This document shows positions 57,244-64,000 of a stretch of DNA of 64,000 nt, one piece after another. Each line of letters starts with the position of its first letter. Positions within the stretch are counted from its first letter, which is position 1. Origin of the DNA: an uncultured Nocardioides sp. GTDB taxonomy: Bacteria; Actinomycetota; Actinomycetes; Propionibacteriales; Nocardioidaceae. The translations under genes were made by a program, and so were the position numbers. The notes beneath the pieces were generated by a model. It was not told the DNA's origin. It saw only the letters and a program-made list of their open reading frames with translations, and did no database searches. The stretch is taken from the NCBI RefSeq assembly GCF_947489365.1, contig NZ_CANLDB010000001.1:744001-808000 (forward strand), read 5' to 3'.

Positions 57244-57669
57244 ATGAGCACCCCCACGACCGTCCGCCGCGCCGCGGCGTCCACCCTGCTCGCCGTCACC
57301 CTGGGCGCGAGCCTCGTCGGCGTCGCCGGCGCCCCCGCCCAGGCGTCGGGCGGGGACGACGACCGCGTCGAGCGCACCGGTAGCTGCACCGGCCCCGGCG
57401 TCTCGGAGTGGAAGCTGACGGCGAAGTCCGACGACGGCGGCGTCGAGGTCGAGGGCGAGGTCGACAGCAATCGGGCCGGTCAGACCTGGTCGTGGGTCAT
57501 CCGTCAGGACGGCGACCTGGTCGCCCGCGGCACCTCGACCACCCGCGGCCCCAGCGGCTCGTTCTCCGTCGAGCGCCGCGCCCGCGACGCCGCCGGCACC
57601 GACCGCTTCACCTTCCGCGCCACGCGCGGCAGCTCCGGCGAGGCCTGCGCCGGCAGCCTGCGCTTCTGA
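57244..57669 (+). CDS. Secreted protein of unknown function
   Basis: A 141-residue protein with a signal peptide (STLLAVTLGASLVGVAGAPAQA, cleavage near QASG). The mature domain has two Cys (GSCTGPG and EACAGS), probably a disulfide linking its ends, around beta-strands (WKLTAKSDDGGVEVEGEVDS; WSWVIRQDGDLVARG). No family is recognised. GGAGGACCCC precedes the ATG at 57244. Confidence 0.72.
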   Translation: MSTPTTVRRAAASTLLAVTLGASLVGVAGAPAQASGGDDDRVERTGSCTGPGVSEWKLTAKSDDGGVEVEGEVDSNRAGQTWSWVIRQDGDLVARGTSTTRGPSGSFSVERRARDAAGTDRFTFRATRGSSGEACAGSLRF

Positions 57670-57681
57670 CCCCCCTGGGGC

Positions 57682-57715
57682 GGTGCGACCGGGCGCTCAG
57701 GCGCCCGGTCGCACC
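57682..57715. terminator. Bidirectional terminator containing the ridA stop codon
   Basis: Arms 57682-57696 and 57701-57715 form a perfect 15-bp stem; the loop TCAG contains the ridA stop codon (57697-57699 on the minus strand). The hairpin lies just after the secreted-protein gene (plus strand) and overlaps the last codons of ridA (minus strand). Confidence 0.7.
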
Positions 57716-58137
57716 AGCCGCTCGTCCGGGACCACGGCCACGCCGACGATCTCGACGAGGGCCTCCGGCTGCCACAGCGCCGTCGTCCCGATCCCCGCCA
57801 TCGCCGGGTACGTCGTCCCCGCGAGCTCGCGCCACACGCGCCCGATCTCGCGGCCGTGGGCGATGTAGTCCGGGATGTCGGTGAGGTAGATCGTGATGCT
57901 CACGAGGTCGCCCGGCTCGCCGCCGGCCTCGGCCAGCGTGGTCAGCACGTTCGAGAACGCCTGACGGAACTGCTCGACGATCCCGCCCTCGACGATCCGC
58001 ATGTCCGCGTCGAGGGCGGTCTGGCCCCCGAGGTAGAGCGTGTTCCCCGTCAGCGTGCCGTGCGAGTACCCGCTGGGCTTCGGCAGCGACGAGGGGTTCA
58101 CGGGCACGGGCGACAGGTCGGGGTGCGTGGAGGTCAT
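57697..58137 (-). CDS. RidA family (reactive intermediate imine deaminase)
   Basis: A 146-residue RidA/YjgF protein: KPSGYSHGTLTGNTLYLGGQTALDAD at the start, VLTTLAEAGGEPGDLVSITIYLTD in the middle, and YPAMAGIGTTALWQPEALVEIVGVAVV at the end. Canonical RidA proteins have an Arg in the final motif (for example VARLP); here the position is a Leu/Gln context, so activity on imines is uncertain. It is divergent from an aryl-CoA operon and may hydrolyse an enamine or imine in that route. TAGCCT ends 7 bases before ATG 58137 (leaderless). Confidence 0.85.
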   Translation of the reverse strand: MTSTHPDLSPVPVNPSSLPKPSGYSHGTLTGNTLYLGGQTALDADMRIVEGGIVEQFRQAFSNVLTTLAEAGGEPGDLVSITIYLTDIPDYIAHGREIGRVWRELAGTTYPAMAGIGTTALWQPEALVEIVGVAVVPDERLVRPGA

Positions 58138-58144
58138 GCCCGTG

Positions 58145-58190
58145 AGGCTAGGCGATCCATTGACACCTCAGCAACGATCGTGCTGACTAT
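58145..58190. promoter_or_regulatory. Divergent promoter region of ridA and the aryl-CoA operon
   Basis: For ridA (minus strand): TTGCTG at about 58169-58174, 18 bases from TAGCCT (58145-58150). For the operon: TTGACA at 58160-58165, with GACTAT (58185-58190) as a possible -10. The near-palindrome CAGCAACGATCGTGCTG (58170-58186) lies between both promoters and is a candidate operator for the PaaX-type regulator encoded at 63630. Confidence 0.45.
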
Positions 58191-58195
58191 GGAAC

Positions 58196-58681
58196 ATGGA
58201 TGCCGAGCAGAACGATCACGTCCTCGAGGGGGACCCCTCGCCCTGGGCGAACGAGCACGGCCTCGTCGTGCCCGTCGTGACCCGGGGCGGGCAGGAGCCC
58301 GACGACACCGGCCAGTCGGCCGGCGCGAGGCGGATCTCGGGCGTGAGCCCGCAGCACACCCCCGCGCAGCGCATCTGGTTCGGCCAGGTCCACAACCTCG
58401 GCGGCTTCCGGTCGGTCCCGCACCACCACGGCGAGGCCGAGACCGGCGGGTTCGTCCTCTCCGGCCGAGCGCGCATCTACTTCGGCGAGAGGTTCGAGGA
58501 CTACCTCGACATGGCCGAGGGCGACTGGGTGTTCGTGCCCCCGTTCATGCCGCACGTCGAGTGCAACCTCGACCGCAACCACCCGCTCACGTGGATGACC
58601 ACGCGGACCCCCGACAACATCGTGGTCAACCTGCCGCAGGTCGACGACTCCGCGCTCCCCGACTGGGTGGACCGCCCGTGA
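58196..58681 (+). CDS. Single-domain cupin
   Basis: A 161-residue cupin with the metal-binding motif PHHHGEAETGGFVLSG (two His and the Glu) and the second motif PPFMPHVECN (His). It could be a small dioxygenase, an isomerase or a sensor. It is the first gene of a tightly coupled four-gene operon, so it likely acts on an aromatic or ring-cleavage intermediate. It overlaps the thioesterase gene by 4 bases. Confidence 0.83.
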   Translation: MDAEQNDHVLEGDPSPWANEHGLVVPVVTRGGQEPDDTGQSAGARRISGVSPQHTPAQRIWFGQVHNLGGFRSVPHHHGEAETGGFVLSGRARIYFGERFEDYLDMAEGDWVFVPPFMPHVECNLDRNHPLTWMTTRTPDNIVVNLPQVDDSALPDWVDRP

Positions 58682-59598
58682 GCACGTCTGAGGTCTTCAC
58701 CGACGCGGTCACGCTCACCGCCGCCGGGGCCGAGCACCTCGACGTCGCGTTCACCGCGACCACGCAGGCCTGCCCCTGGCCCAAGGCGTACGGCGGGGAC
58801 CTCGTCGCGCAGGCCGTCGCGGCGGCCGTACGCACGGTCGAGGACAAGACGCTGCACTCGATGCACTCCTACTTCATGCGGCCCGCCGACATCGGCGCGG
58901 AGGTCCGTCACGAGGTCGAGCTGCTCCGCGACGGCCGCGGCTACGCCACCCGCCAGGTCCGCGCCTACCAGCACGGCAGGTGCGTCTACGTCTGCCTCGC
59001 CTCGTTCGCCGCGGGGGAGGCGGGCGGCAGCGTGAGCAGCCCGCTCCCCGAGGACCTGCCGGGCCCCGACGAGCTGCCGACCTCGGCGGCGTACCTCGAG
59101 GGCCGCGAGGGCGGCACCTCGACGGAGACCTCGCGGGAGTACTGGTCGTCGGGCCGCAGCTTCGACATGCGGCACGTGCCCGGCCCCGTCTACCTCACCG
59201 TCGACGGCGGGAACGCTCCGCACCAGGCCGTCTGGGTCAGGCCGTACGACGCCCTGCGCCCGGTCGAGGGCCTGAGCGACGACCAGCGCGACCAGGCGGC
59301 CCTGGCCTACGTGTGCGACTACACGATCCTCGAGCCCGTCCTGCGGGTCCTGGGCCGGCCGTGGGCCGAGCCGGGCCTGGTCACCGCGAGCCTCGACCAC
59401 GCCATGTGGTTCCACCGCACCGGGCCAGCCGGGTGGATGGACGGCTGGCTGCTCTACGCCCAGGAGGCCGTCGCCGCCGAGCACGGCCGCGGCCTCGGCA
59501 CCGGCCGGTTTTTCACCCCCGACGGCACCCACGTCGCGACCGTGGCCCAGGAGGGGATGCTGCGCGAGCCCGCGGCCGACGCCGGGGAGACGTCGTGA
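58678..59598 (+). CDS. Acyl-CoA thioesterase (TesB-like double hot-dog)
   Basis: A 306-residue protein: the N-terminal hot-dog (PWPKAYGGDLVAQAVAAAVRTV; LHSMHSYFMRPADIG) and the C-terminal hot-dog (GLVTASLDHAMWFHRTG; GWLLYAQEAVAAEHGRGLGTGRFF) match TesB/thioesterase II. The Asp of SLDHAMWFH and downstream Gln are catalytic-type residues. It probably hydrolyses an aryl- or ring-reduced CoA thioester from the operon. GTG 58678 overlaps the cupin stop. Confidence 0.87.
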   Translation: MSTSEVFTDAVTLTAAGAEHLDVAFTATTQACPWPKAYGGDLVAQAVAAAVRTVEDKTLHSMHSYFMRPADIGAEVRHEVELLRDGRGYATRQVRAYQHGRCVYVCLASFAAGEAGGSVSSPLPEDLPGPDELPTSAAYLEGREGGTSTETSREYWSSGRSFDMRHVPGPVYLTVDGGNAPHQAVWVRPYDALRPVEGLSDDQRDQAALAYVCDYTILEPVLRVLGRPWAEPGLVTASLDHAMWFHRTGPAGWMDGWLLYAQEAVAAEHGRGLGTGRFFTPDGTHVATVAQEGMLREPAADAGETS

Positions 59599-61241
59599 GG
59601 CTGCTGCCGTCGGCCCACGTCGACACCTTCACCCGCGACCACCTGCCGCCACCGGAGCTCTGGCCGACGATCGAGCTCACCCTGCCCGCGCTGCAGGAGG
59701 TGCCTGACACCCTCAACGCCGCGACCGCGCTCGTCGCCGACACGATCGCCCGGGCGGGGGATGACCGCGTCGCGCTGCGCACTCCCGACGGGGTCGCGTG
59801 GACCTACGGCTACCTCGAGCGCACCTCCGACGCCGTCGCGCGGGTCCTCGTCCAGGACCTCGGCGTCGTCCCCGGCAACCGGGTGCTGCTCCGCGCGCCC
59901 AACACGCCGTGGACCGTCGCCTGCTGGCTCGGCGTCCTGAAGGCCGGGGCCGTCGTGGTGACCACGTTCGCCGCCCTGCGCGCCCGCGAGCTGGGCCCGA
60001 TCGTCGAGCGCACCGGGCCGGTCGTGGCCCTGGTCGACCACCGCTGGACCGAGGACGTCGCCGAGCTCGCCGTCCCGACGCTGCGCCTGGTCGCCGTCGG
60101 TGGCGACGGCCCCGACGACCTCGTGGCGCTGGCCGCGGCCAAGCCGGGAGGCTTCACCCCCGTGCCCACGAGCGCGGACGACGTCGCGCTGCTGTGCCCG
60201 ACGTCCGGCAGCACCGGCGTCCCGAAGATCACCATGCACACCCACCGCGACCTGCTCGCGATCGACGCCACCTTCGGCCGGCACGTGCTGCGCCTGGAGC
60301 CGGACGACGTCGTCGCCTGCACCGCGCCCCTCGCCTTCACCTTCGGGCTCGGGATGCTCGTCGTCTTCCCGCTCCTCGTCGGCGCGAGCGCCCTGCTCGT
60401 CGAGGCGGCCACCCCGCCGCAGGTCGCCGACCTGGTGGCCGCCCACGGGGTCACGGTGCTGGCGACGGCGCCGACGTCGTACAAGCAGATGATCAGGGCC
60501 GGCAAGGTCGAGCAGCTGCGCGACCTGCGGGTCGCGGTGAGCGCGGGGGAGCACATCCCGGCCCACACCTGGCAGCACCTGCGCGACGCGATCGGGCTCG
60601 AGGTCGTCGACGGCATCGGCTCCACCGAGCTGCTCCACATCTTCATCTCCGCGGCGGGAGCCGACATCCGGCCCGGCGCGACCGGGAGACCTGTGCCCGG
60701 CTGGCGGGCGACGATCCTGGACCCGACGGGCCAGGAGGTCGGCCCCGGGGTGCAGGGGCGGCTCGCGGTCGTCGGCCCGGTGGGCTGCCGCTACCTCGAC
60801 GACGAGCGCCAGCGCGCCTATGTCCAGCACGGCTGGAACGTCACCGGCGACACCTTCGTGGTCGACGAGGACGGCTACTTCACCTACTGCGCCCGCGCGG
60901 ACGACATGATCGTCTCGTCGGGCTACAACATCGGCGCGCCCGAGGTCGAGGCCGCGATCGACACCCACCCGGCGGTGGCCGAGGCGGCGGTCGTCGCCAA
61001 GCCGGACGCCGAGCGCGGCTCCGTGGTCTGCGCATTCGTGGTGCCCCGCGAGGGCGTGGCGGCCGACGAGGCGCTCGCGACAGGGATCCAGGCGCACGTG
61101 AGGGCGACGATCGCGCCGTACAAGTACCCGCGGGAGGTCCGCTTCGTCGACACCCTCCCGCGCAACACCAACGGCAAGCTCCAGCACTACCGCCTGCGGC
61201 AGCAGGTCGAGGCGGAGGCCGCGGAAGGGGTCTCACCATGA
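59595..61241 (+). CDS. Aryl-CoA ligase (benzoate/2-aminobenzoate/salicylate-type)
   Basis: A 548-residue ANL-superfamily adenylating enzyme: LLCPTSGSTGVPKITMHTH (P-loop), APTSYKQMIRAG, VDGIGSTELLHIF, GWNVTGDTFVVDEDGYFTYCARADDMIVSSGYNIGAPEVE and the C-terminal TLPRNTNGKLQH with the catalytic Lys. The sequence type is that of benzoate- and aminobenzoate-CoA ligases. It makes the CoA thioester used by the next enzyme. Overlaps at both ends (GTGA, ATGA) indicate coupled translation. The exact acid cannot be determined. Confidence 0.9.
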   Translation: MRLLPSAHVDTFTRDHLPPPELWPTIELTLPALQEVPDTLNAATALVADTIARAGDDRVALRTPDGVAWTYGYLERTSDAVARVLVQDLGVVPGNRVLLRAPNTPWTVACWLGVLKAGAVVVTTFAALRARELGPIVERTGPVVALVDHRWTEDVAELAVPTLRLVAVGGDGPDDLVALAAAKPGGFTPVPTSADDVALLCPTSGSTGVPKITMHTHRDLLAIDATFGRHVLRLEPDDVVACTAPLAFTFGLGMLVVFPLLVGASALLVEAATPPQVADLVAAHGVTVLATAPTSYKQMIRAGKVEQLRDLRVAVSAGEHIPAHTWQHLRDAIGLEVVDGIGSTELLHIFISAAGADIRPGATGRPVPGWRATILDPTGQEVGPGVQGRLAVVGPVGCRYLDDERQRAYVQHGWNVTGDTFVVDEDGYFTYCARADDMIVSSGYNIGAPEVEAAIDTHPAVAEAAVVAKPDAERGSVVCAFVVPREGVAADEALATGIQAHVRATIAPYKYPREVRFVDTLPRNTNGKLQHYRLRQQVEAEAAEGVSP

Positions 61242-63613
61242 GGATCGCGATCGTCGGCGGCGGGCCCGGGGGGCTCTACTTCGCCGCCCTGATGAAGGGC
61301 CTGGACGCCGGGCACGACATCACCGTCTGGGAGCGCAACGCCCCCGACGACACCTTCGGCTTCGGGGTCGTCTTCTCGGACGAGACGCTCGGCAGCATCG
61401 AGGGCGCCGACACGGTGGTCCACGAGCAGATGGAGCGCGCGTTCGCGCGGTGGACCGACATCGACACCGACGTCGACGGCACCACCTTCACCGTCGGGGG
61501 CCAGGGGTTCGCGGCGATGGGCCGCAAGGACCTGCTCCGCGTGCTCCAGGAGCGCGTCGCCGACCTCGGGGTCACCGTCCACTACCGGACCGAGGCGCCG
61601 GACGTCGACGAGCTGCGGGCGTCGTACGACCTCGTGCTGGCGTGCGACGGGGCCAACTCCGCCGTCCGCGGCCGGTACGCCGACGCGTTCGGGCCCACCC
61701 TCGACCGCCGGCAGAACAAGTACATCTGGTTCGGCACGGACCTCGTCTTCGAGGCGTTCCAGTTCGTCGTGAAGCAGACGGAGTGGGGCACGATGCAGAT
61801 CCACGGCTACCCGTTCTCGGCGGCCGGTTCGACGTTCATCGTCGAGATGCACACCGACGTGTGGCGCCGGGCCGGGTTCGACGCCACCGAGGACCAGGCG
61901 TTCCCGCCCGGCACCTCCGACACGTACGCCGCCGAGCGGGTCGCCGAGATCTTCGCCGACGAGCTCAAGGGCCACGAGGTCCTGCTCAACAACTCGAAGT
62001 GGCTGAGCTTCACCACGGTCCGCAACGAGCGCTGGTACGACGGCAACGTCGTGCTGCTCGGCGACGCCGCGCACACCGCGCACTTCTCGATCGGCTCGGG
62101 CACCAAGCTCGCGATGGAGGACGCGCTCGCCCTGGCCGCGTGCCTCCACGAGCACCCGAGCACCGAGGCGGCGCTGGCGGCGTACTCCGACGAGCGGAAG
62201 CCGGTCGTCGAGTCGACGCAGCGCGCCGCCCAGGCCTCCCTGGAGTGGTTCGAGAACATCGGCATGTACGCCGACCAGGACCCGGCGCAGTTCGTCTTCA
62301 ACCTGCTCACCCGGTCCCGGCGGATCACCTTCTCCAACCTCGAGGAGCGCGACCACGAGTTCGCGCAGCGGATGGAGCGGGAGTTCGCCCGCCAGGAGGG
62401 CACGCACCCCGGGGCGGACGCGGCGGACCCGGGGCCGGCGATGTTCCAGCCCGGCCGGATCGGGCCGCTGGAGCTCAGGAACCGGGTGATCCTCTCCCCG
62501 ATGGACATGTACGTCGCCACCGACGGCGTCCCGGACGAGTTCCACCTCGTCCACCTGGGGTCGAAGGCGCTCGGCGGCGCCGGCCTGGTGATGACCGAGA
62601 TGACGTGCGTGTCGCCGGAGGGTCGGATCACGCCCGGCTGCCCCGGCCTGTGGACCGACGAGCAGGCCGACGCGTGGCGTCGCGTCACGGACTTCGTGCA
62701 CACCCGCACCACCGCGAGGATCGGCCTGCAGCTCGGCCACTCGGGCCGCAAGGGCTCGACGCGGCTGATGTGGGAGGGCATGGACGAGCCGCTCGAGGAC
62801 GGCAACTGGGAGGTCGTCGGACCCTCCGCGCTGCCGTACGGCGAGGGCTGCCACGTGCCGCGCGAGGCGACGGAGGACGACCTGCGCGCCATCACCGCGG
62901 ACTTCGTCGCCGCCGCGGAGCGGGGCGTGGCGGCGGGCTTCGACCTGGTCGAGGTGCACGCGGCGCACGGCTACCTGCTGTCGTCGTTCCTCTCGCCGGT
63001 GGCCAACCACCGCACCGACGCGTACGGCGGCCCGCTGGAGAACCGCCTCCGCTTCCCCCTCGAGGTGTTCGACGCGGTGCGCGCCGCGGTGCCGGAGTCG
63101 GTCCCGGTGACGGTGCGCATCTCGGCCACCGACTGGATGCCGGACGGCAACACCGACGAGGACGGCGTCGCCATCGCCCTCGCGTTCGTCGAGCACGGCG
63201 CCGCCGCGATCGACGTGTCGTCGGGGCAGGTGAGCAAGGACGAGAGGCCGGCGTTCGGGCGCAGCTACCAGACGCCCTTCGCGGACAAGATCCGTCACCG
63301 GGTCGCCGCGCCCGCGGGTGTCGCGGTGATCGCGGTCGGCGCGATCTCGTCGTACGACGACGTGAACTCGATCCTGCTGGCCGGGCGCGCGGACTTCTGC
63401 GCGCTGGGCCGCACCCACCTGTTCCAGCCGAACTGGACCCTGGCGGCCGCGGCGGAGCAGGACTACACCGGGCCCGGGGCGGTGTGGCCCGACCCGTTCG
63501 CGGCGGGACGCCGCAAGCCGCCGAGCGCGCGGACGGACAAGGTCCCGCCGCGGCTCGCGCTGCTGCGCGACGGTGCGCAGGACGTGCACGTGAGGTGGAC
63601 TCCGACCCCCTGA
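61238..63613 (+). CDS. Bifunctional aryl-CoA monooxygenase/reductase (salicylyl-CoA 5-hydroxylase / 2-aminobenzoyl-CoA monooxygenase type)
   Basis: A 791-residue fusion. Residues 1 to about 390 form an FAD monooxygenase (IAIVGGGPGGLYFAALM; GDAAHTAHFSIGSGTKLAMED). Residues of about 405-791 form an Old Yellow Enzyme-like FMN reductase (MFQPGRIGPLELRNRVILSP; QLGHSGRKGST; VEVHAAHGYLLSSFLSP, then NRTDAYGG-type NHRTDAYGGPLENR). This architecture is that of 2-aminobenzoyl-CoA monooxygenase/reductase and salicylyl-CoA 5-hydroxylase, which hydroxylate and, in the first case, dearomatise the CoA-bound ring. It is the last gene of the operon. Confidence 0.88.
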   Translation: MRIAIVGGGPGGLYFAALMKGLDAGHDITVWERNAPDDTFGFGVVFSDETLGSIEGADTVVHEQMERAFARWTDIDTDVDGTTFTVGGQGFAAMGRKDLLRVLQERVADLGVTVHYRTEAPDVDELRASYDLVLACDGANSAVRGRYADAFGPTLDRRQNKYIWFGTDLVFEAFQFVVKQTEWGTMQIHGYPFSAAGSTFIVEMHTDVWRRAGFDATEDQAFPPGTSDTYAAERVAEIFADELKGHEVLLNNSKWLSFTTVRNERWYDGNVVLLGDAAHTAHFSIGSGTKLAMEDALALAACLHEHPSTEAALAAYSDERKPVVESTQRAAQASLEWFENIGMYADQDPAQFVFNLLTRSRRITFSNLEERDHEFAQRMEREFARQEGTHPGADAADPGPAMFQPGRIGPLELRNRVILSPMDMYVATDGVPDEFHLVHLGSKALGGAGLVMTEMTCVSPEGRITPGCPGLWTDEQADAWRRVTDFVHTRTTARIGLQLGHSGRKGSTRLMWEGMDEPLEDGNWEVVGPSALPYGEGCHVPREATEDDLRAITADFVAAAERGVAAGFDLVEVHAAHGYLLSSFLSPVANHRTDAYGGPLENRLRFPLEVFDAVRAAVPESVPVTVRISATDWMPDGNTDEDGVAIALAFVEHGAAAIDVSSGQVSKDERPAFGRSYQTPFADKIRHRVAAPAGVAVIAVGAISSYDDVNSILLAGRADFCALGRTHLFQPNWTLAAAAEQDYTGPGAVWPDPFAAGRRKPPSARTDKVPPRLALLRDGAQDVHVRWTPTP

Positions 63614-63629
63614 GCCGGGGGAGGGCAGG

Positions 63630-64000
63630 ATGGGCGCCGTGAGCAGGAGCGACGGGGACGGTACGGCCCGGAGCACCCGGACCGTGGTCGTCACGTTCCT
63701 CGGCTCGGTCGTGCGGTCGATGGGGGACTGGATGCCGATCGGCGGCGCCGTCGACCTGCTCGGCGAGGTGGGCCTCGACCCCACGAGCGTGCGGACGGCG
63801 GTCTTCCGGCTGAAGAAGCGGGACTGGCTGGTCTCCGAGGTGCGCGACGGGGTGCGCGGCTACGCCCTGACGCGGCAGGCGCTGACGTCGCTGGCGGCCG
63901 GCGACGAGGTGATCTGGCACGCCCGCCGGCAGGCCGCCCTGGACGACGGGTGGTGCGTCGTGAACTTCTCCGTCCCGGAGACCGAGCGGGCGAAGCGCCA
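63630..64000 (+). CDS. PaaX-type transcriptional regulator (C-terminus outside window)
   Basis: The frame is open from ATG 63630 to the window end (123 full codons). The N-terminus has the PaaX winged helix (VVVTFLGSVVRSMGDWMPIGG; DPTSVRTAVFRLKKRDWLVSEVRDGVRGYALT), followed by the start of the conserved PaaX middle region (DDGWCVVNFSVPETERAKR). PaaX proteins repress CoA-dependent aromatic catabolism and respond to aryl-CoA. It is 16 bases after the monooxygenase gene, so it probably controls the operon, possibly through the operator near 58170. GGGGAG is 7 bases before the ATG. Confidence 0.88.
   Translation, partial: MGAVSRSDGDGTARSTRTVVVTFLGSVVRSMGDWMPIGGAVDLLGEVGLDPTSVRTAVFRLKKRDWLVSEVRDGVRGYALTRQALTSLAAGDEVIWHARRQAALDDGWCVVNFSVPETERAKR

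Overview
The window is a very GC-rich, densely coded stretch of an actinobacterial chromosome, most likely from Nocardioides or a close relative in the Nocardioidaceae. Several things point there: WhiB7, mycoredoxin, an AdnA/AdnB helicase-nuclease pair and MoeZ; small actinobacterial families recalled as DUF3107, DUF5302, DUF6758 and PPA1309; frequent GTG starts with 4-base stop/start overlaps; and many genes with a TANNNT -10 box only 6-8 bases before the start codon, the pattern of leaderless transcription. There is no sign of phage, integrase or insertion sequence, and no CRISPR array.

Layout. 1-4.2 kb: the start of an MgtE-like/PRC-barrel protein (cut by the window edge) and two secreted or membrane-anchored EEP-fold phosphohydrolases that face each other. 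One of these carries a degenerate alkaline-phosphatase-like domain. 4.4-10 kb: a cell-surface modification group (LicD-methyltransferase fusion, small coiled-coil protein, sulfotransferase, secreted phospholipase D, glycosyltransferase). 10-18.5 kb: acyl-CoA dehydrogenase, a 32-bp repeat array, small proteins, MaoC, histidine phosphatase, PHP phosphoesterase, SDR, ParA, ComB-like phosphatase.

18.5-53 kb resembles a conserved actinobacterial block known from Mycobacterium tuberculosis as roughly Rv3193c-Rv3213c (recalled, not checked): DEAD-box helicase, ferritin-like protein, DUF3107, TetR, MoeZ, alkyltransferase-like protein, AdnA/AdnB, NudC, mycoredoxin, UvrD2, WhiB7, a ThiF/cyclodehydratase-like protein, a metalloprotease-family protein, a PDZ/Lon-type protease and a UPF0182 membrane protein. 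Into it are inserted three tandem secreted S1-type proteases (23.5-26.5 kb) and a PlsC-SDR-flavoprotein-MarR-membrane protein group (26.9-30.6 kb). The block ends with an initiator tRNA gene.

53-64 kb is catabolic: a flavoprotein, DUF1707 protein, SDR and acetamidase, then RidA divergent from a tightly coupled cupin - thioesterase - aryl-CoA ligase - bifunctional aryl-CoA monooxygenase/reductase operon. A PaaX-type regulator, cut by the window end, follows. This looks like a CoA-thioester route for an aminobenzoate- or salicylate-like aromatic acid.

The most interesting non-coding signals are: 32-bp-pitch inverted repeat arrays sitting exactly in convergent gene gaps; a shared 12-14 bp operator overlapping the -10 boxes of the TetR gene and the acyl-CoA dehydrogenase; a perfect MarR-type palindrome between -35 and -10 of its own operon; a complete whiB7 leader (AT-rich promoter, upstream ORF, terminator); five exactly 11-bp-phased repeats upstream of the phospholipase D gene; and a cluster of DnaA-box-like 9-mers at 43.1-43.4 kb.
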